Of a stretch of 6,684 nucleotides of DNA, positions 1 to 5,327 are shown one piece after another. Origin of the DNA: CAYOCE01 sp964402405 (lineage in GTDB: Bacteria; Pseudomonadota; Alphaproteobacteria; UBA7879); the NCBI GenBank assembly GCA_964402405.1, contig CAYOCE010000059.1, positions 1 through 6,684 of the forward strand, read 5' to 3'. The notes under the pieces were generated by a model that saw only the letters and a program-made list of their open reading frames with translations, was not told where the DNA came from and did not search any database. Position 1 is the stretch's first letter. Each line of letters opens with the position of its first letter. Both the position numbers and the translations under genes were made by a program.

Positions 1-60
1 AACGTCAATTTGACCAGATGGTTTGTCCATGTGGTCATTTTGGGCAGATGCATTTGCCAT
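1..60 (-). CDS. Possible N-terminal fragment of an unidentified minus-strand gene
   Basis: An open frame on the minus strand starts at the ATG complementary to 58-60 and stays open to the window edge (20 codons, beginning MANASAQNDH). The two 10-residue blocks share the pattern M-x3-S-x-Q-x-D-x, and the DNA shows a matching degenerate 30-base direct repeat (about 16-35 against 46-65, 15 of 20 bases alike). That is mild support for a coding origin. Against it, no Shine-Dalgarno sequence is visible before the ATG and 20 codons prove little. A second frame (ATG GCC-free, starting MTTW) is also open here. If real, the gene would be divergent from the coiled-coil gene at 231. The product cannot be recognised. 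Confidence 0.3.
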   Translation of the reverse strand, partial: MANASAQNDHMDKPSGQIDV

Positions 61-230
61 TTGGGTATGTAATGGTTTTTTCGGGATATTAGAAAGATAT
101 TATTAGCTAACAACCTAAAATTCACTGATATTTTTAAATTTCTTTAAAAAACCCTCTTGCATCAAAAATAATTCCGTTGTAGTTTAATTGTTATACGACA
201 AATGTATATATAAATTAACGGAGATAAAAA
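61..230. other. AT-rich intergenic region upstream of the coiled-coil gene
   Basis: This AT-rich spacer probably holds divergent promoters, but none can be assigned with confidence. A TTGCAT at 157-162 has only a poor -10 partner (TAGTTT at 180). The only clear regulatory element is the Shine-Dalgarno sequence at 219-223 (CGGAG), seven bases before the GTG at 231. No hairpin terminator or RNA gene is visible. Confidence 0.4.
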
Positions 231-596
231 GTGGATTGGACTCAAACTTTTACCATTATAACAACGATTGTAACCAGTACTGCAGGACTATTGGGGTGTT
301 TATGGTATGCGCTGCGAGACGATATCAATCGTGTAGAAATTCGATTAAAAGATGATATCAATTCCGTTGAGCACAGATTAAAAGATAATATCAATTCTGT
401 TGAGCACAGATTAAAAGATAATATCAATTCTGTTGAGCACAGATTAAAAGATGATATTGAGCATATCCGCCAAGAAACAAGAGAAAGTGCTAGGAAATAT
501 GATCTGGAATTACGAGAGTCTCGTCAATTATGGATGAAAATTTTACATAAACTTCAAGGTGGAAAAAAGTCTCGTGAGGGGGCAAAAACATGTTGA
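231..596 (+). CDS. Small membrane-anchored coiled-coil protein with 11-residue repeats
   Basis: A 121-residue protein with GTG as start, supported by GGAG at 220-223 seven bases upstream. Residues about 6-28 form one hydrophobic segment, probably a transmembrane anchor, followed directly by a charged region. Residues 30-73 are four tandem 11-residue units of the type D-(D/N)-I-N-S-V-E-H-R-L-K. A diverged fifth unit (DDIEHIRQETR) leads into a charged helical tail ending in Lys-rich sequence. The hydrophobic positions recur every 11 residues (3-4-4 spacing), which is typical of right-handed hendecad coiled coils. The protein probably forms an oligomeric stalk on the inner membrane. Similar short TM-plus-coiled-coil proteins are common hypothetical genes in host-associated bacteria, but no function can be assigned. 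The gene stands alone, with 188 bases to the next one. The reading frame is well supported; the function is unknown. Confidence 0.72.
   Translation: MDWTQTFTIITTIVTSTAGLLGCLWYALRDDINRVEIRLKDDINSVEHRLKDNINSVEHRLKDNINSVEHRLKDDIEHIRQETRESARKYDLELRESRQLWMKILHKLQGGKKSREGAKTC
318..449 (+). repeat. Four tandem 33-base repeats inside the coiled-coil gene
   Basis: Units lie at 318-350, 351-383, 384-416 and 417-449, each encoding one 11-residue hendecad. Units three and four are identical at all 33 bases. Unit two differs from them at two bases. Unit one is clearly diverged, but keeps GATATCAAT at its start and the CGATTAAAA-type end. The period is a multiple of three, so gain or loss of units keeps the frame and only changes the coiled-coil length. 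Confidence 0.93.
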
Positions 597-702
597 GAGG
601 TTAGGGGAGATCTAATTCAAGTGTATTTAAGAATTTTAGTCTTTCCAATAAATGGTGTATTTTTGCAACAAAATAAGAGCTCTTTGAGAGTGGTAAGATC
701 AA

Positions 703-731
703 TTGATGCTTGTAAATCCATAAATTATACT
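703..731 (+). promoter_or_regulatory. Sigma70-type promoter of the outer-membrane protein gene
   Basis: A -35 TTGATG at 703-708 and a -10 TATACT at 726-731 are separated by exactly 17 bases. Transcription would start near 738 and give a leader of about 47 bases before the ATG at 785. The remaining gap sequence (597-702) holds no terminator or other feature that I can recognise. Confidence 0.6.
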
Positions 732-784
732 AACCTAGAAGTAATTACACAGAATTAAATATAATTTTTAAAGGGGAGATTACT

Positions 785-1510
785 ATGAAGAAACTATTAA
801 TCGTTGCAGGTATTTTGACAGTGGGTATGTCTGTTCTTACGGACTCTGTTAATGCTGATGCTTTTAGCGGCCCAGCCGTTGGGTTATCTGTTGGTGTTGG
901 CAGTACCAGCTACAAAATCAATAAAGGAGTTTATGGGGATACGGCATTTGGAACTGTTGCTAAGGCTTCTAACACAGGATTTAACGGTCGTGTATTTGGT
1001 CAATGGGGCTCATTGCGTAGATCCATGTACTACGGCGTAGACTTAGGGGTGGGTTTTGATACCTCTAAAGCTAAAAAAAGCATTTCAGGGGCAACACAAG
1101 ATCTAGGCTTCACAAGCTTAAGTGCTTTGGGTATAAATGGTCTGGCGGCTGGTAATACAGTTACTATTACCGACACTTTGCGCAATAACTTTTTTGTTTC
1201 TCCTGGTATCCGTTTTGGTGGTATTGTTGGTGGCAGGACATTGTTTTTTGGACGTGTAGGTGTAAATGTGCAGTTCCAGAGACTAGATACTACAGTTGCT
1301 ACTCCTGCAGGATCAGCTATTTTCAAAGACAATATGGTAACAACACAAATTGCTCCAGGTTTGGGCGTGGATTACATGCTTAGCAATAAGGTGTTCGTAC
1401 GGGGTCAAGTTGAATATGCTATTGGTATTTTCACCAGTGGAAATCGCTCCCACTTCAGGAGAAAACCATCAGCCGTTATTGCTAATATTGGTTTTGGAGC
1501 TCAATTCTAA
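785..1510 (+). CDS. Outer-membrane beta-barrel protein (opacity/OmpA-barrel type)
   Basis: A 241-residue precursor. GGGGAG at 773-778, six bases before the ATG, supports the start. Residues 1-24 are a Sec signal peptide (KK, hydrophobic core, then V-N-A before Asp25), so it is exported to the periplasm. The mature part shows eight alternating amphipathic stretches suited to an 8-stranded barrel, at about 29-45, 65-77, 81-92, 135-148, 151-168, 186-199, 202-216 and 229-241. The longest loops are near 46-64 and 93-134. The last residue is Phe in the sequence IGFGAQF, the C-terminal aromatic signal recognised by the BAM assembly machinery. This matches the small outer-membrane beta-barrel (OMP_b-brl/opacity) families. 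Such proteins are often surface antigens or adhesins in host-associated bacteria, but that role is inference. It has its own promoter and terminator and is thus monocistronic. Confidence 0.85.
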   Translation: MKKLLIVAGILTVGMSVLTDSVNADAFSGPAVGLSVGVGSTSYKINKGVYGDTAFGTVAKASNTGFNGRVFGQWGSLRRSMYYGVDLGVGFDTSKAKKSISGATQDLGFTSLSALGINGLAAGNTVTITDTLRNNFFVSPGIRFGGIVGGRTLFFGRVGVNVQFQRLDTTVATPAGSAIFKDNMVTTQIAPGLGVDYMLSNKVFVRGQVEYAIGIFTSGNRSHFRRKPSAVIANIGFGAQF

Positions 1511-1536
1511 CTTTTACATTACTCAAAATAAATGAG

Positions 1537-1567
1537 AAAACCGAGGCTTTAGTCCTCGGTTTTTTTA
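1537..1567 (+). terminator. Rho-independent terminator of the outer-membrane protein gene
   Basis: The stem AACCGAGG (1539-1546) pairs with CCTCGGTT (1554-1561) around a 7-base loop. It is extended by A-T pairs on the outside and followed by a run of seven T (1560-1566). It lies 27 bases after the stop codon. Confidence 0.92.
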
Positions 1568-1624
1568 TGGTACTAATTTCAAGAAATAATTGTGCAACGA
1601 CCAAAAAATTTTGAGGAATAAACC

Positions 1625-1948
1625 ATGCAACCCAAATATGTTTTTCTCTATACAACCTTTGATTCCCAGGAGGCTGGGGCTAAGTTTGTAAAACACTTGC
1701 TCGAGAATAATCTAATTGCCTGTGCTAACCTAGGAGGAGCTATGACATCCTACTACATGTGGGAGGGAGCTCTGCAAGAATCTCAAGAATTTCCCCTGTG
1801 GATGAAAACAATAAAAAATGCGGTTCCTGAAATTACTCAAATCCTAAAAGACCACCATCCTTATGATTGTCCATGTTTAGTAGAGATACCCATAACAGAT
1901 GGGTATCCTCCTTTTCTAAAATTCATTGAGGATGCGGTTAAGATATAA
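1625..1948 (+). CDS. cutA: CutA-family divalent cation tolerance protein
   Basis: At 107 residues it has the usual CutA length. Family landmarks are the N-terminal strand YVFLYTTFDS (5-14), the LIACAN motif with Cys33, YMWEG (44-48), the W-M-K-T strand (59-62), HHPYDCPCL (77-85) and the following E-I-P-I strand (87-90). The HPYxxPxL signature is the most diagnostic. CutA forms very stable cytoplasmic trimers with a ferredoxin-like fold. In E. coli it is linked to copper tolerance and binds divalent metals, though its physiological role is uncertain. GAGGA at 1613-1617, seven bases before the ATG, supports the start. No clear promoter is visible in the short gap after the upstream terminator. 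A link with the nearby Fe-S genes through metal homeostasis is possible but not shown by the layout. Confidence 0.92.
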   Translation: MQPKYVFLYTTFDSQEAGAKFVKHLLENNLIACANLGGAMTSYYMWEGALQESQEFPLWMKTIKNAVPEITQILKDHHPYDCPCLVEIPITDGYPPFLKFIEDAVKI

Positions 1949-2005
1949 TTATAATTAGACGACAATATATATTAAAATTAATCCATTTTTTAATATTTTT
2001 ATTTA

Positions 2006-2037
2006 TTGAATTTTCTTTTTTTATTCCTATATATAAT
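2006..2037 (+). promoter_or_regulatory. Putative promoter of the secreted protein gene
   Basis: A perfect -10 TATAAT occurs at 2032-2037, 27 bases before the ATG at 2065. The best -35 candidate, TTGAAT at 2006-2011, is 20 bases away from it. An alternative -10 TATATA at 2028-2033 would give a 16-base spacer. The whole gap (1949-2064) is extremely AT-rich, so a -10-like match by chance is likely. Confidence 0.4.
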
Positions 2038-2064
2038 ATATTTATTTTTTTAAGGAGAAATTCA

Positions 2065-2742
2065 ATGAAAAAAATTATTTTAACTTGTCTAAGCTTGGCA
2101 TCTTTTTCAAATGTTCATGGGTTGTGGTCATTTATGGAGGAGGTAAAGAGAGATGATAGAGCAGCGCCCCACTATCAGCAGATCATTGGAGACGCTGAGA
2201 ATTGTCCCCCTATTTTGGATATTAAACGTGTGCAATTGCAAGGTAATGTTGGGTTTAAATGGACCTCTAGTGCAGATACGGAATTATTTCGCAATGTCCT
2301 TGTCAAAAAACCTTCTTCCCCTGCTTCTATCAAGACTCAAGGTGGAAAACCATATCTAAACTTCATTTTAGAGAAGGTTGGTGAGTATGGGATTCAAACT
2401 GGTCAACCCTTTACCATTTGTGTAGAGGGATTTAAAATGTTGGGGCGTATAGATGTAGATAATATTCAAGAACTTGCCTCTAGTATAGAGGCTTTCTCTA
2501 GTAGTATGAATACAACAACACGTGTACTCTTAGATAGCATAGGTGGTGTAGGAAGAGGCGAACCTTCTTCTCCTAGTGCTCGAGCTCCTATTACTACTTG
2601 CACAGGGATTAGCGAAGAGGATGGTAAATATGAATTCACTCTCTTTAATGAAAGGCAAGCACCTATTCTTCGGATGTTTTCTTTTGATATTAAGCAATAT
2701 GGCAAAACCAGGGATGTTGGGGTTGCCAGCTCAAGTCAATAA
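2065..2742 (+). CDS. Secreted protein of unknown function
   Basis: A 225-residue precursor that I do not recognise. AAGGAG at 2052-2057, seven bases before the ATG, is a strong ribosome binding site. Residues 1-19 look like a Sec signal peptide (MKKIIL, hydrophobic core, then V-H-G before Leu20). Cys8 is in the signal and does not form a proper lipobox. The mature protein has three Cys (47, 119, 179), an N-terminal mixed region, a hydrophobic beta-like stretch at 98-121, a Ser/Thr-rich segment (139-172, including SSSMNTTT and EPSSPSARAP) that looks like a flexible linker, and a C-terminal part with KYEFTLF and ILRMFSFDI strands. There are no transmembrane segments or enzyme motifs. It is a single-gene unit with its own terminator. 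The periplasm, or export beyond the outer membrane, is the likely site. It could be a lineage-specific host-interaction protein, but that is a guess. Confidence 0.72.
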   Translation: MKKIILTCLSLASFSNVHGLWSFMEEVKRDDRAAPHYQQIIGDAENCPPILDIKRVQLQGNVGFKWTSSADTELFRNVLVKKPSSPASIKTQGGKPYLNFILEKVGEYGIQTGQPFTICVEGFKMLGRIDVDNIQELASSIEAFSSSMNTTTRVLLDSIGGVGRGEPSSPSARAPITTCTGISEEDGKYEFTLFNERQAPILRMFSFDIKQYGKTRDVGVASSSQ

Positions 2743-2760
2743 TCAAAGATACAGCTCTTA

Positions 2761-2792
2761 AAAAAGGGGGAAAAATATTTCCCCCTTTTTTT
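2761..2792. terminator. Bidirectional terminator between convergent genes
   Basis: A 13-pair stem joins 2761-2773 (five A, five G, three A) with 2778-2790 (three T, five C, five T) around the 4-base loop AATA. T runs follow on the plus strand (2786-2792) and, through the A run, on the minus strand. It lies 18 bases after the secreted-protein stop and 16 bases past the hydrolase stop, so it can end both convergent transcripts. Confidence 0.93.
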
Positions 2793-2808
2793 GTTTCCTC
2801 ACAGCATC

Positions 2809-3444
2809 TTAAGCATGCTGCCGTAAGTACTCGGTGGCGTATTTTTCAATTTGATCCAGTTCATTCAAAAAGAAATGATCGGCCCCTTCGATTAATTTTA
2901 GGTCGATGTTAATCCCTTTTTGCGCCGATAGTTTCTTGCATAGGGTTTGAACGGAGGCAGGATCCACAATTTCATCCTTAGTCCCTTGAATGATTTGACC
3001 TGAAACAGGGCAGGGGGCTAAGAACGTAAAATCATATTTGTTAGCGGGGGGAGATACTGCAATGAATCCGGAGATTTCAGGACGGCGCATCAATAATTGC
3101 ATGGTAATCCAGGCACCAAAGGAAAAACCTGCCACCCAAAAGCTATTGGCATTGGGGTTTTGTATCTGCAACCAATCCAAAACAGTGGCTGCATCTGTTA
3201 ATTCGCCCTCCCCATTGTCAAATCCTCCTTCGGATCGACCAATTCCGCGGAAATTAAACCGCATGGTGTTGAATCCCTCTTGGGCAAAGGTTTTATAAAG
3301 GGTGTAGGTGACTTTGTTATTCATCGTGCCCCCTTGGAGTGGGTGGGGGTGCAAAATCAACGCAACAGGGGCGGATGGGTTTTTCGACTTGTGATACCGG
3401 GCCTCAATACGACCAGCAGATCCAGGAATAATAACGTCGGGCAT
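2809..3444 (-). CDS. Alpha/beta hydrolase, COG2945-type
   Basis: A 211-residue cytoplasmic alpha/beta hydrolase with no signal peptide. The signature HPHPLQGGTMNNKV (32-45) and RFNFRGIGRSEG (62-73) place it in the COG2945 group of predicted hydrolases. The nucleophile elbow is G-F-S-F-G with Ser108. Asp157 (GTKDEIVDP) and His190 (GADHFF) complete the predicted catalytic triad. The substrate is unknown; family members are annotated broadly as esterases or acyl hydrolases. AAGG about nine bases before the ATG serves as ribosome binding site. The gene is divergent from iscR across a 342-base gap. From family knowledge, hydrolases of this type often sit next to Fe-S assembly genes in alphaproteobacteria, so the neighbourhood is expected, but no functional link is established. 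All key residues are present and the length is normal. Confidence 0.88.
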   Translation of the reverse strand: MPDVIIPGSAGRIEARYHKSKNPSAPVALILHPHPLQGGTMNNKVTYTLYKTFAQEGFNTMRFNFRGIGRSEGGFDNGEGELTDAATVLDWLQIQNPNANSFWVAGFSFGAWITMQLLMRRPEISGFIAVSPPANKYDFTFLAPCPVSGQIIQGTKDEIVDPASVQTLCKKLSAQKGINIDLKLIEGADHFFLNELDQIEKYATEYLRQHA

Positions 3445-3476
3445 ATAATCTTACCTTTCTAACAAACTTTGTATTA

Positions 3477-3501
3477 AATCTTGACTAAAATAATCGGGTA
3501 T
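3477..3501 (+). promoter_or_regulatory. Putative type 1 IscR binding site
   Basis: Compared with the E. coli type 1 IscR consensus (left half ATASYYGACT, centre RWWW, right half YAGTCRRSTAT), this 25-base stretch agrees at 22 positions by my count. It reads AATCTTGACT, then AAAA, then TAATCGGGTAT. The mismatches are two in the outer left half (A, T for T, A) and A for G in the right half. The site covers the -35 element and most of the spacer of the promoter at 3481-3509, so bound holo-IscR would block RNA polymerase. This is how E. coli IscR represses its own operon. Confidence 0.72.
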
Positions 3502-3509
3502 TCTAAAGT
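3481..3509 (+). promoter_or_regulatory. Sigma70-type promoter of the isc operon
   Basis: The -35 TTGACT (3481-3486, five of six) and -10 TAAAGT (3504-3509, four of six) are 17 bases apart. Transcription would start near 3516, reading into iscR. The overlap with the IscR box makes this the likely main isc promoter despite its distance (about 270 bases) from the iscR start codon. Confidence 0.65.
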
Positions 3510-3664
3510 AATCCTAATTTCTGTGAGGACGACTCTATCACAGGGGTTCCAGAAATTATAGTTAATAATTTATTATATCCACAGTATTTCAAAATGTGGG
3601 AAGCGAAATGAGGGACCGAGGAGGGATAATATATTCTTCATACAAGACCCTCGAAGGTACCTGG

Positions 3665-3698
3665 ATCTATCGACCCTAAATTTTTAGGGGAGATAGAT
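3665..3698 (+). repeat. Hairpin with tandem G-A internal loop in the iscR leader
   Basis: The outer stem ATCTATC (3665-3671) pairs with GATAGAT (3692-3698). A symmetrical internal loop of GA opposite GA follows (3672-3673 and 3690-3691). The inner stem CCCTAA (3674-3679) pairs with TTAGGG (3684-3689) around a short A/T loop. There is no T run after it, so it is not a simple intrinsic terminator. Tandem G-A mismatches are common in structured RNA, which hints at a functional RNA rather than chance. Confidence 0.75.
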
Positions 3699-3700
3699 AA

Positions 3701-3731
3701 TGATCTACATAACGTAAGTGTATGTAGATCA
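3701..3731 (+). repeat. Perfect 11-base inverted repeat in the iscR leader
   Basis: TGATCTACATA (3701-3711) pairs perfectly with TATGTAGATCA (3721-3731) around a 9-base loop. It starts two bases after the preceding hairpin, so the two helices could stack. It could act as an RNA hairpin or as a DNA site for a dimeric regulator. The sequence alone does not decide between them. Confidence 0.8.
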
Positions 3732-3761
3732 GTCAATTTTGCGATCCACAGTTTGAAAGAC

Positions 3762-3773
3762 GAGGAGTATAGG
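3762..3773 (+). promoter_or_regulatory. Poorly spaced ribosome binding site candidates for iscR
   Basis: The best Shine-Dalgarno match, GAGGAG at 3762-3767, is 19 bases from the iscR ATG, too far for standard initiation. AGG at 3771-3773 is 13 bases away. No upstream in-frame ATG, GTG or TTG exists after the stop at 3754. The ATG at 3787 is fixed by the conserved IscR N-terminus (MKLSTRGRYAV), so iscR appears weakly initiated or structure-dependent. Confidence 0.5.
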
Positions 3774-3786
3774 TAATATAAAGTCA

Positions 3787-4218
3787 ATGAAACTTAGTAC
3801 ACGTGGCAGGTATGCTGTTATGGCAATGGTGGATTTAGCGAATCATAGCAACGGAGACCCTATCTCTTTGGCTGTGATTGGGGAGCGGCAAGAAATTTCG
3901 GTGACTTATCTTGAGCAATTGTTTATGAAGCTCCGGGCAGCCGGATTAGTGAATAGTGTGCGTGGCACGAAGGGCGGGTATTGTTTAGGGCGAGATGCCT
4001 CGGATATTACCATTGCCGCCATTGTGGACGCTGTTGATGAGGGGATGAAAGCAACTCGATGTAAGGACACTAAGGGATGCATGAACGCCAAGACGCGATG
4101 TTTGGTCCATGATTTATGGGAAGAGCTGGGGAGTCAGATCTCTCTCTTTCTGCAATCTGTTACAGTGGCAGATGTGTTGGAAAAGCGTCTGATAGGTAAA
4201 AGTCAGGTGTTTAAGTAA
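3787..4218 (+). CDS. iscR: IscR, Rrf2-family Fe-S cluster-sensing transcription regulator
   Basis: A 143-residue Rrf2-family winged-helix repressor. The N-terminus MKLSTRGRYAVMAMVDLA is the family hallmark, and the recognition helix includes VTYLEQLFMKL (39-49) with Glu43, the residue E. coli IscR uses for site discrimination. The wing contains RGTKGGYCL (59-67). The cluster ligands are Cys92, Cys98, Cys105 and His108. In E. coli these are Cys92, Cys98, Cys104 and His107, so there is one extra residue between the second and third Cys. With a [2Fe-2S] cluster IscR represses isc operons through type 1 sites, and one lies upstream at 3477. It is the first gene of the operon; its stop overlaps the next start by one base (TAATG). 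The N-terminus fixes the start despite the weak ribosome binding site. An extra Cys66 in the wing is not a known ligand. Confidence 0.95.
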   Translation: MKLSTRGRYAVMAMVDLANHSNGDPISLAVIGERQEISVTYLEQLFMKLRAAGLVNSVRGTKGGYCLGRDASDITIAAIVDAVDEGMKATRCKDTKGCMNAKTRCLVHDLWEELGSQISLFLQSVTVADVLEKRLIGKSQVFK

Positions 4219-5327
4219 TGCGAGTTTACTTGGATTACAATGCAACGGCTCCTTTGTTACCGATAGTAAGGGAGGCCATGCTGGAGTATATGATGGGTGC
4301 AGGAAACCCTTCTTCTATGCATCAGGAGGGGCAAGGTGCTAGACGCTCTGTCACCAAGGCTCGCGGGCAGATTGCGGAATTTGTTGGTGCCCATCCAGAT
4401 CAGATTATTTTTACATCTGGGGGGACAGAGGCCAATAATTTGGCCCTGAAAGGGGGCAGTTGGCATCATGTGCTGATGTCAACGGTAGAGCATGACTCGG
4501 TTTTTAAGGCATGGGAAAACTCAACCCTGATTCCCGTGGATGAAAATGGGCTCTTGGATCTAGAGGAACTGGAGCATTATTTGAGGGACCTTCAGGGACT
4601 AAGGGTTTTAGTCTCAGTGATCTGGGCAAACAATGAAACGGGCGTCCTTCAACCCATGGCCGAAATTGTAGCGTTATCCCATAAGTATGGGGCATTTGTG
4701 CATACGGATGCGGTGCAGATGATGGGGCGACAACCTATTTCGTTTAAAGATATGGGATGTGATTTGATGACCATCAGCCCCCATAAATTTGGGGGACCTC
4801 AGGGAATTGGGGCATTGGTTGTGAAGGAGTCTATAGCCATAACCCCCTTAATTTTCGGGGGTGGTCAGGAAAAAGGGCGACGGTCTGGCACAGAAAATGT
4901 GGCCGCCATTGTGGGATTTGGGATGGCAGTTGACTCAGCCCCTGATTTATCTCAGTTGGCTGGATGGCATAGGGGACTTGAAGAGTATATTCTAAAGGCC
5001 TCTGGGAATCAGGCCATGATTTTGGGCAAGGATGTGGATCGGTTGCCTAATACCACGTGTGTGGTGATGCCTGGGGTGGAAAACGCCATTCAGGTAATGC
5101 GATTTGACCTGGAGGGCGTTGCCATTAGTGCTGGATCTGCGTGCTCTTCGGGGCGCGTAAAAACCGAATCCCGGATTATAAAGGCCATGACCCATGATGT
5201 GGATCAGTCCATGAGTGCCATTCGCATCAGCAGTGGGTGGGCATCTACCCAGGATGATTTTATAAAGGTCCAGGAAATCTGGGAAAAGATTTTTAAGGAT
5301 CGTGAAGGAATAAGAAATGGAAAATAA
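4218..5327 (+). CDS. NifS/IscS-like cysteine desulfurase (first of two)
   Basis: A 369-residue class V aminotransferase-fold PLP enzyme that removes sulfur from L-cysteine as a persulfide, giving alanine. Landmarks are YLDYNATAP (4-12), SGGTEANNLALKG (67-79), catalytic His92 (VEHDS), Asp164 (HTDAVQ) near the PLP ring, PLP lysine Lys190 (SPHKFGGPQG), GGGQEKGRRSGTEN (214-227) and the sulfur-carrying Cys309 in SAGSACSSG. It is shorter than IscS and lacks the C-terminal SPLWEM segment that helps IscS bind IscU. The loop after Cys309 (SSGRVKTES) resembles the desulfurase found next to suf/isc genes in many alphaproteobacteria rather than IscS. The active site is complete, so it is probably functional, perhaps as donor to another acceptor. 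It overlaps iscR by one base and iscS by 11, and has only a weak AGG before the start, pointing to translational coupling. Confidence 0.92.
   Translation: MRVYLDYNATAPLLPIVREAMLEYMMGAGNPSSMHQEGQGARRSVTKARGQIAEFVGAHPDQIIFTSGGTEANNLALKGGSWHHVLMSTVEHDSVFKAWENSTLIPVDENGLLDLEELEHYLRDLQGLRVLVSVIWANNETGVLQPMAEIVALSHKYGAFVHTDAVQMMGRQPISFKDMGCDLMTISPHKFGGPQGIGALVVKESIAITPLIFGGGQEKGRRSGTENVAAIVGFGMAVDSAPDLSQLAGWHRGLEEYILKASGNQAMILGKDVDRLPNTTCVVMPGVENAIQVMRFDLEGVAISAGSACSSGRVKTESRIIKAMTHDVDQSMSAIRISSGWASTQDDFIKVQEIWEKIFKDREGIRNGK

Larger units (their letters stand above)
3515..3786 (+). other. Long structured 5' leader of the isc operon
   Basis: No open frame of note fills this region. Visible structure, left to right: TAATTTCTG (3515-3523) can pair perfectly with CAGAAATTA (3550-3558), but competes with CTGTGA (3521-3526) pairing to TCACAG (3538-3543). 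CCACA (3579-3583) can pair with TGTGG (3595-3599), or TGTGG could pair with a second CCACA at 3746-3750. CGAGG (3617-3621) can pair with CCTCG (3649-3653). Two strong hairpins follow at 3665-3698 and 3701-3731. It matches no RNA family I can recognise (not tmRNA, RNase P RNA or SRP RNA). It may be a regulatory leader or hold a separate small RNA. Confidence 0.45.

Noticed and set aside
188..216. TTGTTA-17-TAAATT promoter-like pair before the coiled-coil gene
   Set aside because: Transcription would start near 223, cutting off the good Shine-Dalgarno at 220-223, so it is unlikely to drive this gene.
242..427. Minus-strand open frame across the 33-base repeats
   Set aside because: It is the antisense reading of the repeat array. 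The plus frame has the start signal, a membrane segment and a regular coiled-coil pattern.
1030..1332. 100-codon open frame on the minus strand inside the outer-membrane protein gene
   Set aside because: It lies wholly antisense to a clear coding gene with signal peptide and barrel pattern, has no ribosome binding site that I can see, and its product resembles nothing known.
3575..3583. ATATCCACA, one base off the DnaA box TTATCCACA, beside an AT-rich stretch; possible replication origin
   Set aside because: It is isolated. The only other similar site (CGATCCACA at 3742) matches at seven of nine, and no dnaA, hemE or parAB gene context is present.
3753..3782. TTGAAA-18-TATAAA promoter-like pair just before iscR
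   Set aside because: The start point would fall at or after the iscR ATG. The pair at 3481-3509 with the IscR box is far better placed.
3515..3786. Known RNA genes (tmRNA, RNase P RNA, SRP RNA, 6S RNA, tRNA) in the iscR leader
   Set aside because: None of the sequence hallmarks I know for these RNAs could be found, and no cloverleaf or long single rod fits.
4218..5327. Calling the first desulfurase SufS/CsdA (group II)
   Set aside because: The motif order and the SAGSACSSG active site with a loop of group I type match NifS/IscS-like enzymes rather than SufS.
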